DNA from: Fodinibacter sp963747405
Lineage (GTDB): Bacteria > Actinomycetota > Actinomycetes > Actinomycetales > Dermatophilaceae
DNA length: 64,000 nucleotides
Assembly (NCBI GenBank): GCA_963747405.1
Contig: CAVVFG010000019.1
Span: forward strand, 1-64,000
Direction of reading: 5' to 3'
Shown: positions 26,903-37,100 of the stretch, piece by piece
Numbering within the stretch: position 1 is the stretch's first letter
How the letters are laid out: each line of letters opens with the position of its first letter
Position numbers and translations under genes: made by a program
The notes under the pieces: model-generated
Databases searched by the model: none
What the model saw: only the letters and a program-made list of their open reading frames with translations
What the model was told of the DNA's origin: nothing

Positions 26903-27984
26903 GCCTGCCGCTCCAGGGTCACCATGGTCCCGCCGAGCTGCAGGCTCCGCTGTGCGGCCTCGAGGATGCCCATGACCCGAAGCCCGGCGTTGCCGTCGGT
27001 GGCTGGTGCCCGGCCCTCGATGACGGCCGCCCCGAACTCGGCCATCATCGCGCGCAGGGCCTCCTGCTCACCCAGCGCCGGTGCCACCATGTCACCGGAC
27101 CGGTAGGAGATCCGCATTCGCGCGCGATCGTCGCTCTCGAGATCCTGTGCGTCGCACCGGTCGACCCCGCGGTCGTAGACGGACAGACGCTGGCTCGGGT
27201 TCATGTCGTCCCACACCACCGTGCGGTTCGATCCGCCGATGACCATGGTGCGGATCTTGACCGGGCTGAGCCAGTTGACGTGCACGTGGGCGATGGCGCC
27301 GGTCGACAGCCGGAGGGTGAGGTAGCCGACGCACTCCATGCCGTGTGCGATCGGGTCGGCACCCTGGGCGGCCACCTCCACGACGGTCACGCCCGGGGGG
27401 AGGAGGAAGTCCAGGATCGACAGGTCGTGGGGGGCCAGGTCCCAGAGCACGTTGACGTCTGGCTGCACCAGGCCCAGGTTGATCCGCACGGAGTCGATGA
27501 ACTGGATGTCGCCGAGCTCGCCGCTCAGCACGAGGCGTCGCAGCTCTTGGACCGCGGACGTGTAGCAGTAGGTGTGGTCGCACATGAGCACCAGCCCGCG
27601 GTCCTCGGCCGCCTGCACCAGCTTCTGGCCGTCGCTGTACGCCGCCGTGAGCGGCTTCTCGACGAGCACGTGCTTCCCGGCATCCAGTGCCGCCATGGCG
27701 AGCGGGAAGTGCGAGGCGGCCGGGGTCGCGATGGCCACGGCCTGCACGGTCGGGTCGTCCAGGACGGCATCGAAGGAGTCCGTGGTCCGGATCGTCGAGT
27801 AGCGCCCCAGGACTGTGCGCGCCCGTTCCTCATCCAGGTCGCAGAGCCACCGCACGTCGATGGACGAGGTGGCCATGGCGTTCCGAACGAGGTTCGGCCC
27901 CCAGTACCCGGCCCCGATAACTGCCATCCCGATCGACGTCGCCATAGCTGCTGTCCTTTCCCTGTCTTCTGTGTGGATGGTCAT
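26899..27984 (-). CDS. Gfo/Idh/MocA oxidoreductase (WlbA-like)
   Basis: 361 aa from ATG 27984 (AGGAG 6-8 nt upstream); an internal ATG at 27945 (MATSIGMAV, AAAGGA upstream) is an alternative. NAD-binding GMAVIGAGYWGPNLVRN, then VLVEKPLTAAYSDG with the EKP motif, and the DLAPHDLSILDFLL segment with the active-site His. This resembles WlbA, which oxidises C3 of a UDP-N-acetyl-glucosaminuronate. With a DegT 3-aminotransferase and an acyltransferase nearby, a UDP-2,3-diamino-uronate type pathway is plausible, but the substrate is inferred from context. Confidence 0.88.
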   Translation of the reverse strand: MTIHTEDRERTAAMATSIGMAVIGAGYWGPNLVRNAMATSSIDVRWLCDLDEERARTVLGRYSTIRTTDSFDAVLDDPTVQAVAIATPAASHFPLAMAALDAGKHVLVEKPLTAAYSDGQKLVQAAEDRGLVLMCDHTYCYTSAVQELRRLVLSGELGDIQFIDSVRINLGLVQPDVNVLWDLAPHDLSILDFLLPPGVTVVEVAAQGADPIAHGMECVGYLTLRLSTGAIAHVHVNWLSPVKIRTMVIGGSNRTVVWDDMNPSQRLSVYDRGVDRCDAQDLESDDRARMRISYRSGDMVAPALGEQEALRAMMAEFGAAVIEGRAPATDGNAGLRVMGILEAAQRSLQLGGTMVTLERQA

Positions 27985-28058
27985 GTCCTGCTCCTGTCCG
28001 GTGCGGGGTCCCGAGTCGGTGACACCAGCTGCGTCTTCGGTCGTGCTTGACGGGTGGG

Positions 28059-29126
28059 TCAGAGGCCTCGGTACTTCCAGAACCTCCGGCGCAACCACCA
28101 GCGCCCCTTCTGGTCGACGAGGAAGGCGATCTCCCGCGGCCCGAGCCGCTCGTGGGCCCGGAGCTTCCGGTAGAGCGACGTCTGCTCGAGGCCGGGGGAG
28201 CAGTCCACGGCGAACGCTGCCAGCTCGGCGACCTCGTGCTCCGACTCGTTGGCGCCGCCACCCAGGACGCGTCGTCCGATCTCGGTGCGCCGCAGGCGTC
28301 CCCGGTCGTAGACGCGCCCGGCGGCCCACAGCGCCTCGCGCCCGAGCTGGCGGTGGACCATCTGCTCCAGGCGGTCGCGCTCGGCCTGCTGGTGGACGTA
28401 CCGGCGCAGCACCAGGTCGAAGACCGACCTCCGCTGCTCCAGGTCCATGAGGGCACTGACGGTCGCGCTCATGTTGGCGCCGTGAAGGCGGTAGTACGCC
28501 TGGTCGGCACCACGGATGAACCCGACGTCGGCGTGCGCGGCGAAGCGCAGGTAGATCTCCATGTCGGCAGCCTTGGGCAGCTCCGGGTCGTAGCCGCCCA
28601 CCCGCCGGTGCAGGGACGTCCGGACGATGATCTCGGGGGACGTGATGGGGTTCTCCGCCTGGCGGAAGCGCTGCTCCAGCCATCGCCGGCCCGGCTCCAC
28701 CGCCCACCCCTGGACCCTGGTCCGGGCCGGCGGCAGCGGCTCCCCGTCCGTGACCCACCGCGCCCGCCCGTAGACGAACCCCACTTCGGGGTGGGCATCC
28801 AGCAGGTCCTGCGCCCGCCGGAGCGCTCCTGGGGTGGCCCGGTCGTCCGCGGACATGAGGAGGCAGTAGTCGCCGTCGGCCCACTCGAGCAGCCCCTCGT
28901 TGAACGTGGCGATGTTGCCCTGGTTGGTCTCGTGGACGATGACGTCGACCCGAGGGTCCCTGGCCGCGATGCTCCTGGCGACGTCGGCACTGTCGTCCGG
29001 CGAGGCGTCGTCGATGATCAGCACCCGCACGTCGACCCCCGGCTGGTCGTCCAGCACGCTGGAGACGGCCTCCTCCAGGAAGTGTCCGTAGTTGTAGCAG
29101 GGGATGACGACGCTCACCGAGCTCAT
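28059..29126 (-). CDS. Family 2 glycosyltransferase
   Basis: 355 aa. GT-A fold start SSVSVVIPCYNYGHFLEEA, first Asp in LIIDDASPDDS, and DXD-equivalent LLMSADDRATPG. The C-terminal half (residues about 200-355) is a helical region rich in Arg and with no recognised motif. It adds one sugar to the growing repeat unit in the cytoplasm. Start at ATG 29126, which overlaps the stop of the beta-helix gene (ATGA); longer frames upstream lack homology. Confidence 0.92.
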   Translation of the reverse strand: MSSVSVVIPCYNYGHFLEEAVSSVLDDQPGVDVRVLIIDDASPDDSADVARSIAARDPRVDVIVHETNQGNIATFNEGLLEWADGDYCLLMSADDRATPGALRRAQDLLDAHPEVGFVYGRARWVTDGEPLPPARTRVQGWAVEPGRRWLEQRFRQAENPITSPEIIVRTSLHRRVGGYDPELPKAADMEIYLRFAAHADVGFIRGADQAYYRLHGANMSATVSALMDLEQRRSVFDLVLRRYVHQQAERDRLEQMVHRQLGREALWAAGRVYDRGRLRRTEIGRRVLGGGANESEHEVAELAAFAVDCSPGLEQTSLYRKLRAHERLGPREIAFLVDQKGRWWLRRRFWKYRGL

Positions 29127-31084
29127 GGCATGGCCTCGCTCGAGTAGTGGCTGTGGTCGTCCTGGCCGAACGGCCCGACGCAGCCCCCGCTGCGCCGCAC
29201 CTTCGCCGAGGTGCACCGGTCACCCGCGTCGGCGCGACCGGTCCAATGCGCCCAGCTGACCGGGTTCTCCGGGTTTCCCTGGTTCCAGGCGTAGAACGTC
29301 GACGGGCCCCGGTAGACGTTGTGGGACCAGGTGTTGTTCTGGAAGAAGGTGATCTGGGTCGGGACGTCGGCCCCCCCGGCCTGGGCGTTCGGACCGCCGA
29401 ACTGGCTGAACACCCCGTTGGCGCCGCAGGCCCGCCAGGCCGCAGGGGTGCAGCCGAAGATGTTCGCCGGGTCGAAGTCGATCAGATTGCGCGTCACGGT
29501 GACGTTCTGCGTCTGCCACATGCAGCCGTCCCAGTAGTTCTCCGGTGGGGAACCGCCGACCGTGCCGACGAAGGTCGTGCGGTCCAGAGTGGCCGTCGGG
29601 AGGTTCTGGGCGCAGCCGGCGACACTGAATGGTCCACGCTGACCGCCCTTGAGGAGGGTGCACCCGCTGTCCCAACCGTCGTTGCATCGTCGGTCGGAGT
29701 TCTGCCACAGGAAGACCCCACCGCCGTTGTCCACCAGGGTGTTGTTCGCGATGACCGACCGCTTCGGGTGACCGGGCATCCCCGACCTGACACAGGACCG
29801 CATGGCGCAGCCGGGCACGCCGCCGTTCTTGCTGTCGCTTCCCGACTCAGACACGTAGATCGCGGGCATCGGGAAGCCGGGGTTGCCCGGGCCGTCGACG
29901 AGGTTGTTGCGCGCCAGGTAGTTGTCGGTGATCGAGAAGTTGTACGACGTCTCCTCCCAGATCCCGGCGTTCTCGTTGTCGGTGATCGTGTTCCCGCTCC
30001 ACGTCGTGTTCGCGTTGTTCGTGTCGACCCACCCGCCGACCCCCCAGTTGTGGTGGATCCAGTTGTCCCGGATCATCACGCCGTTGGTGCCCCAGAGCTT
30101 GAACCCGCCCTGGTTGCCGCTGCCGGTGACCTTCCCGCAGTGGGGGTTCCGGTACTCGGCCGGGACCGGGTCGTGGTCGACCCAACCGAGCGTCGGGTTC
30201 TGCAGCAACCCCGACAGGCCGCACGTGTCGTTGTAGCTGATCTCGTTGCGCTCCACCCAGACGTTGTAGGGCCCACCCGTGAGCGAGTCGCCCTGCAGGG
30301 TCTGCGCCGACTGGAAGCCGTACTGGCCGTTCAGGGTGAGGCAGCTGTCCCGGATCACGGCGTCGCTGGCGGCGAACATCCCTCCGCCAGGGACGTTGAG
30401 GGTGACCGTGCTGTCGAGCACCGCCCAGCCCCGGTTCCCCGTCTGGTTGACGGCGGTCTGGTCGACGGGGGGCGTGAACCTCTGGATGGTCAGGTACCGG
30501 ATCGTCACGTCCTCCTGCTCACCCATGGTGATGTTGCTGTCGATCGCGGTCTGGGTCTGGTACTGCCCGTCGATGACGGTGCCGACGCCGTCGGCGTACC
30601 CCCCGACGAACACGTCCCCTCGGTTGGCGCTGAAGCTCCCGTAGTGCGTCCCGGGGGCGAGGTAGTAGACCGTGTCGGGGCTCAGCTCCCAGTTCTCGTA
30701 GTCGGCGGTCTCGGGCGGCAGCACGATGCCGTCGTTGGCGCGCGGGTAGTCCGTCCCCGGTGCCCCATAGGTGGGAAGGCCCCGCTGCCCGGAGGCGTAG
30801 TGACCCGAGCGGCCCGTGTAGTTGTAGGGCGATCGCAGCGAGGTCGCGCCACAGACGGCGCGACCCACGGGGCCGGCCGAGGTCGCGCCGACCCCGTCGA
30901 GCTCGACGGGCGCCGCGGGGCCGGCGGGCGCTGCGGCGCCCGCAGGGTCCGCGGTCGCCGGCCGTGACGCCGGTCCGGGCGACGTGGCCGGGGTGGCGCC
31001 ACGCTGCGCCACGCCGGCCACGGCCAGCGCGAGGGTGCACGCGGCGGCGAGGAGCAGGATCGCACGACCCGTTCCGACGCTCAT
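29123..31084 (-). CDS. Secreted right-handed beta-helix protein
   Basis: 653 aa. Signal peptide (AILLLAAACTLALAVAGVA) then an Ala/Pro/Gly linker. The body carries recurring asparagine-ladder strands typical of parallel beta-helices (for example VWVERNEISYNDTCG, VMIRDNWIHHNWGVGG, SITDNYLARNN, SVIANNTLVDNGGG), as in pectate lyases, C5-epimerases and PbH1-repeat proteins. Several Cys pairs (CAMRSC, CNDGWDSGC) suggest disulphides outside the cell. It may cut, epimerise or bind the polysaccharide made by this locus, but no catalytic residues can be named. It overlaps the GT2 start by 4 nt and follows the giant repeat protein by about 70 nt. Confidence 0.82.
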   Translation of the reverse strand: MSVGTGRAILLLAAACTLALAVAGVAQRGATPATSPGPASRPATADPAGAAAPAGPAAPVELDGVGATSAGPVGRAVCGATSLRSPYNYTGRSGHYASGQRGLPTYGAPGTDYPRANDGIVLPPETADYENWELSPDTVYYLAPGTHYGSFSANRGDVFVGGYADGVGTVIDGQYQTQTAIDSNITMGEQEDVTIRYLTIQRFTPPVDQTAVNQTGNRGWAVLDSTVTLNVPGGGMFAASDAVIRDSCLTLNGQYGFQSAQTLQGDSLTGGPYNVWVERNEISYNDTCGLSGLLQNPTLGWVDHDPVPAEYRNPHCGKVTGSGNQGGFKLWGTNGVMIRDNWIHHNWGVGGWVDTNNANTTWSGNTITDNENAGIWEETSYNFSITDNYLARNNLVDGPGNPGFPMPAIYVSESGSDSKNGGVPGCAMRSCVRSGMPGHPKRSVIANNTLVDNGGGVFLWQNSDRRCNDGWDSGCTLLKGGQRGPFSVAGCAQNLPTATLDRTTFVGTVGGSPPENYWDGCMWQTQNVTVTRNLIDFDPANIFGCTPAAWRACGANGVFSQFGGPNAQAGGADVPTQITFFQNNTWSHNVYRGPSTFYAWNQGNPENPVSWAHWTGRADAGDRCTSAKVRRSGGCVGPFGQDDHSHYSSEAMP

Positions 31085-31155
31085 CTTCGCCGCCCCCCGG
31101 TGGGACGACGGTCTGGGGTAGGGCCCACGACCGCGGCTGCCTGTCGCACGACGCC

Positions 31156-34100
31156 CTAGTTCCTGGCGAACACGACGTCGACCCAGTAGTTCGCCGCCTT
31201 GAAGGTGCTGGCGGGGAAGGTGCTCGTCGACCCGTACGCATAGACGCCGTTGCCACCGGTCTGGCTGCTCTTGAGTGCATGGAGCGGCGGGTTGTCCACG
31301 GCCGCGTTGTTGAAGTAGTTGGAGTCGCCTGCGTACCGCCCGACCGGGGCGAGGTAGGACGCGACGTAGACGGTGCCGGCGGTGATGGCCACCGGGGTGG
31401 AGAAGGTGGCCTGCTGCCAGCCGGTCGCCGACTCGTTGGTGAAGGTCACCGAGGCGAGGTTGGTGCCGGTGGAGGTCCACAGGTTCCCGACGTGGGTGCC
31501 TCGGTTGGCGCTGCCCTTGTAGAAGCGGATGCCGGTGACCTGTCCGTTGACGTCGGAGGTGAACTTCACGCCGAGCTCGACCGAAGAGGTGTCGGTGACG
31601 CTCGGTTTGGTGGGCACGGCCGTCGAGGGCCAGATGGTGCAGGTCGAGCACCCGCCGGCGGTGGGGGTGACCGCGGTGGAGGGGGTGGAGGTCGGGCCGG
31701 TGCCGACGGCGTTGGTGGCGGTGACGGTGAAGGTGTAGGCGGTGCCGTTGGTCAGGCCGGTGACCGTGGTGCTGGTTGCCGGCGGGCTGCCGGTGACGGT
31801 GATCGCGGTCTGGGCGGTGGTGCCGATGTACGGGGTGACGGTGTAGGAGGTGATCGGGCTGCCGCCGTTCGACGGTGCGGTCCAGGAGACCTGGGCCGAA
31901 CCGTCACCGGCAGTCGTGGTCACGCCCGTGGGCGCACCGGGGGTGGTCGGTGGGGCCACCGGGCCGCTGGCGAAGACGACGTCGACCCAGTAGTTGGTCG
32001 AGTTCCAGGTGTTGGTGGGGAAGGTGCTGGTGGTGCCGTAGGCGTAGACGCCGTTGCCCCCGGCATCCACGTCGGACAGGGCGTGCAGAGGAGCGCGGTC
32101 CATGCCGGTGGTGAAGTAGCCGGAGTCTGCGGCGTAGCCGCCGACCGGGGCGAGGTAGGACGCGACGTAGACGGTGCCGGCGGTGATGGCCACGGGGGTG
32201 GAGAAGGTGGCCTGTTGCCAGCCGGTGGCGCTCTCGTTGGTGAAGGTCACCGAGGCGAGCTTGGTGCCGGTGGAGGTCCACAGGTTCCCGATGTGGGTGC
32301 CGGTGTTGGCGCTGCCCTTGTAGAAGCGGATGCCGGTGACCTGTCCGTTGACCTCGGAGGTGAACTTCACGCCGAGCTCGACCGAGGAGCTGTCGGTGTT
32401 GCTCGGGGTGGTCGGCGTGACCGTCGAGGGCCAGATGGTGCAGGCTGAGCACCCGCCGGCGGTGGGGGTAACCGCGGTGGAGGGGGTGGAGGCCGGGCCG
32501 GTGCCGATGGCGTTGGTGGCGGTGACGGTGAAGGTGTAGGCGGTGCCGTTGGTCAGGCCGGTGACCGTGGTGGAGGTTGCCGGCGTGGTGCCGGTGACGG
32601 TCGTGGCGGTCTGTGCCGTGCCGCCGATGTACGGGGTGACGGTGTAGCTGGTGATCGGGTTGCCACCGTTCGACGGTGCGGACCAGGACACCAGGGCCGA
32701 CCCGTCGCCGGCGGTGGCAGTCACCGCGGCCGGTGCGGCCGGTGCGGTCGGTGCGCCGGTTGGGGTGACGGCGGTGGAGGGGGTGGAGGCCGGGCCGGTG
32801 CCGACGGCGTTCGTCGCGGTGACGGTGAAGGTGTAGGCGGTGCCGTTGGTCAGGCCGGTGACCGTGGTGGACGTTCCCGGCGGGCTGCCGGTGACGGTCT
32901 TCGCGGTCTGGGCGGTGGTACCGATGTACGGGGTGACGGTGTACGAGGTGATCGGGCTTCCGCCGTTCGACGGTGCGGTCCACGACACCAGGGCGGACCC
33001 GTCGCCGGCACTGGCGGTCACCCCGGTGGGCGCGCCCGGTGCGACCGCGCCCGCCGCGGGCGTGACGGCGGTGGAGGGGGTGGAGGTCGGGCCGGTGCCG
33101 ATGGCGTTGGTGGCGGTGATCTTGAAGGTGTAGGCGGTGCCGTTGGTCAGGCCGGTGACCGTGGTGCTGGTTGCCGGCGGGCTGCCGGTGACGGTGATCG
33201 CGGTCTGGGCGGTGGTGCCGATGTACGGGGTGACGGTGTAGGAGGTGATCGGGCTGCCGCCGTTGGAGGGTGCGGTCCAGGAGACCTGGGCCGACCCGTC
33301 ACCGGCAGTTGCGGTCACCCCGGTGGGGGCTGCCGGGGTGACCGGTGGGGCCACCGGGCCGCTGGCGAAGACGACGTCGACCCAGTAGTTGGTCGAGTTC
33401 CAGGTGTTGGTGGGGAAGGTGCTGGTGGTGCTGTAGGCGTAGACGCCGTTGCCCCCGGCATCCGTGGTGGACAGGGCGTGCAGAGGAGGGCGGTCCATGC
33501 CGATGGTGAAGTACCCGCTGTCGGAGGCGTAGCCGCCGACCGGGGCGAGGTAGGACGCGACGTAGACGGTGCCGGCGGTGATGGCCACGGGGGTGGAGAA
33601 GGTGGCCTGTTGCCAGCCGGTGGCGCTCTCGTTGGTGAAGGTCACCGAGGCCAGCTTGGTGCCGGTGGAGGTCCACAGGTTCCCGATGTGGGTCCCGGTG
33701 TTGGCGCTGCCCTTGTAGAAGCGGATGCCGGTGACCTGTCCGTTGACCTCGGAGGTGAACTTCACGCCGAGCTCGACCGAGGAGCTGTCGGTGTTGCTCG
33801 GGGTGGTCGGCGTGACCGTCGAGGGCCAGATGGTGCAGGCTGAGCACCCGCCGGCGGTGGGGGTGACCGCGGTGGAGGGGGTGGAGGCCGGGCCGGTGCC
33901 GATGGCGTTGGTGGCGGTGACGGTGAAGGTGTAGGCGGTGCCGTTGGTCAGGCCGGTGACCGTGGTGGAGGTTGCCGGCGTGGTGCCGGTGACGGTGATC
34001 GCGGTCTGGGCGGTGGTGCCGATGTACGGGGTGACGGTGTAGGAGGTGATCGGGCTGCCGCCGTTGGAGGGTGCGGTCCAGGAGATCTGGGCGGACCCGT

Positions 34101-37100
34101 CGCCGGCGGTGGCGGTCACCCCGGTGGGCGCGGCTGGTGCGGTCGGCCCGGCGGGGGTGACGGTGTTCGAGGACGCCGAGGCTGCTCCGGTGCCGATGGC
34201 GTTGGTGGCGGTGACGGTGAAGGTGTAGGCGGTGCCGTTGGTCAGGCCGGTGACCGTGGTGGAGGTTGCCGGCGTGGTGCCGGTGACGGTCTTCGCGGTC
34301 TGGGCGGTGGTGCCGATGTACGGGGTGACGGTGTAGGAGGTGATCGGGTTGCCGCCGTTGGAGGGTGCGGTCCAGGAGATCTGGGCGGACCCGTCGCCGG
34401 CGGTGGCGGTCACCCCGGTGGGCGCGGCTGGTGCGGTCGGCCCGGCGGGGGTGACGGTGTTCGAGGACGCCGAGGCTGCTCCGGTGCCGATGGCGTTGGT
34501 GGCGGTGATCTTGAAGGTGTAGGCGGTGCCGTTGGTCAGGCCGGTGACCGTGGTTGAGGTTGCCGGCGGGCTGCCGGTGACGGTCTTCGCGGTCTGCGCG
34601 GTGGTGCCGATGTACGGCGTCACGGTGTAGGAGGTGATCGGGCTTCCGCCGTCAGCGGGTGCCGTCCAGGACACCACCGCCGACCCGTCACCGGCCGTCG
34701 CGACCGGGGTGCCCGGCGGGTTCGGAGCGGTGGGTGTCCCCGTCGCGTACACGACGTCGACCCAGTAGTTCTCCGAGTTGAACGTGCTCGTCGGGAAGCC
34801 GCTGCTCGTGCCGTACCGGTAGACCCCCTGGCCCCCGTTGACACCGTCGGCCGGCGCGTGGAGCAGTCCGGCGTCCACGCCCTTGCCGGCGAAGTACCCG
34901 CCGTCAACGGGGTAGTGGCCGTTGGGTGCGAAGTAGGAAGCCACGTAGAGCGTTCCGGCCGTGATGGCCACGGGGGTGGAGAAGGTGGCCTGTTGCCAGC
35001 CGGTGGCGCTCTCGTTGGTGAAGGTCACCGAGGCCAGCTTGGTGCCGGTGGAGGTCCACAGGTTCCCGATGTGGGTCCCGGTGTTCGCGGTTCCCTTGTA
35101 GAACCGGAGACCCTTGATCTCGCCGTTGAGGTCGGCCCGGAACTTGACGCCCACCTCGATGGAGTTCGGGTCCCCCTGGTCGAGGGTGGACGGGACCGTG
35201 GAGCTCGGCCAGAGGGTGCACGCTGAGCAGCTGGCAGCCGCGGGGAGCACGGCGTTCGACTCCGTGGACGGCAGGCCGGTGCCGACCGCGTTGGTCGCCT
35301 CCACCCGGAACGTGTAAGCGGTGCCGTTGGTCAGACCGGTCACGATGGTACTGGTGCCCGGGGGGTTGCCGGTGATCGTCTTCGCGGGCTGGGCGGTCGA
35401 CCCGATGTAGGGGGTCACGGTGTAGCCGGTGATCGCGCTGCCACCGTCGGGCGGTGCCGCCCAGGTCACCACCGCGGACGCGTTGCCGGGAGTCGCCTGC
35501 ACCACTGTAGGGGCCCCAGGTACGGAGGCCGGTCCGGTGTTCAGGGTGAACATGACGTCGACCCAGTAGTTGGCCGCGTCCTCGCTGTCCGTGGGGAACG
35601 CGCTGGTGCTGCCGTTGCGGAAGAAGCCGTTGACCATCCCGTTGGTGTTGCGCAGCGCGTGCAGCGGGGGGCTGTCGACGTGGCTGTAGGCGTCCGGTCT
35701 GGGCGAGGGGTTCGGGAAGAGGTAGTAGGCGTCCCGGGCCGTGTGCCCCGCCGGTGCGAAGTACGACACCACGTAGGTGGTGTTCGCGTTGATCGCCACC
35801 GGCGCCGAGAAGGTTGCCTGTTGCCAGCCGGTGGCGCTCTCGTTGGTGAACGTCACCGACGCGAGCTTGGTGCCGGAGGCCGTCCAGAGGTTGCCCACGT
35901 GGGTGCCCGTGTTGCGGGAGGACTTGTAGAACCGGACCCCGGTGACCTTGCCGGAGACGTCGGACCGGAACTTCACGCCGACCTCGACGGCGGTGGCACT
36001 CCCGGAGTCGCTCAGTCGCGGAGTCGATGCCGTGCCCCAGATCGAGCACGTGCAGCCCACGTCGACGGGGCGGCCGGCCGAGGGAGTCTCGAGGTTGCCG
36101 CTGTCGTCGACGGCCCGGGTCCTGATCGTGGTGCTCGGGTTCCCGTGCGCCACCCAGCTGTAGCTCCAGCTGGTCGTTCCCACGGCCGGGTGCCAGGTGT
36201 CGCCGCCGTCCGTGGAGACCTCGACTCCCGCAACCACGCCACCGCCGGTGTCGGACGCGGTACCGCTGATCGTCATCGCGGTGCCGTCCCCGACACTCGT
36301 GCCGCCGGCGGGGGAGGTGATGGTGGAGGTCGGTGCGCTCGTGTCGGTACCTCGGGTCGCGAGGGTCAGACCCGGGTAGCCAAGGGCGTACGGCTGCACA
36401 CCCATGTCAGCGAAGAGGTTGACCGTGGCCTGCCGCATGTTCCGGTCCGGGGTCGAGCCCGGGTCGTCCAGCCCCCACGACCACTGCACGGTTCCCGCGC
36501 CGAACACCAGGGCGCCGCTCGGAGCGCGGTAGAGCGACATCCGGTGCGTCGCGGTGCTGCCGGTCTGCACCGTGCTGCCGTAGTCGGTGAACATCTCGGC
36601 CTGGGTGTACGTGGTGGAGGACAGGTTGAACAACCCGGCCGGGCGGAACCCGTTGTCCGGGTCCACGTCCCACTCGTAGCCCAGGGCCTGCTGTCCGGGA
36701 GCCAGGGTGAGCGTCTGCCCGGCGCCCAGCGTCGCCGCCGCCGTGTCCCGCCAGAACCGGAGCTTGCCGTACTGCGCCGGCACCTGGATGTCGGTGCTAC
36801 CGGAGTTGACGGCGAACAGCTGGCCGGTCAACGCGTTCTGCGGTCGGCCGCCGTCTGCGGGTGGGCTGAACCGAGGGTCCTGCCACGTCCCGGTCCAGGT
36901 CGGCGGGTCCTGGGGGTCGACCGGGCCGTCGTAGTGGGTCTCCTTGTAGGAGACCAGTGTCCGGTTCACCGCGCTCGTGCCGTCGATGCTCGTCTCGAAG
37001 CGGGTCTTCCAGAACACCTCGTTCCCGCTGAAGAAGGCCAGGTTCACCCCGGCGTCGCGCGCGGCCTCGACGTTGGCCCGCTGTTGCCCCGACCAGTACT

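Noticed and set aside
31640..35000. Possible CRISPR or non-coding tandem array
   Set aside because: The repeats are 294 and 1,395 bases long, in frame, and encode FN3 and DUF4082 modules; there are no short repeats with unique spacers.
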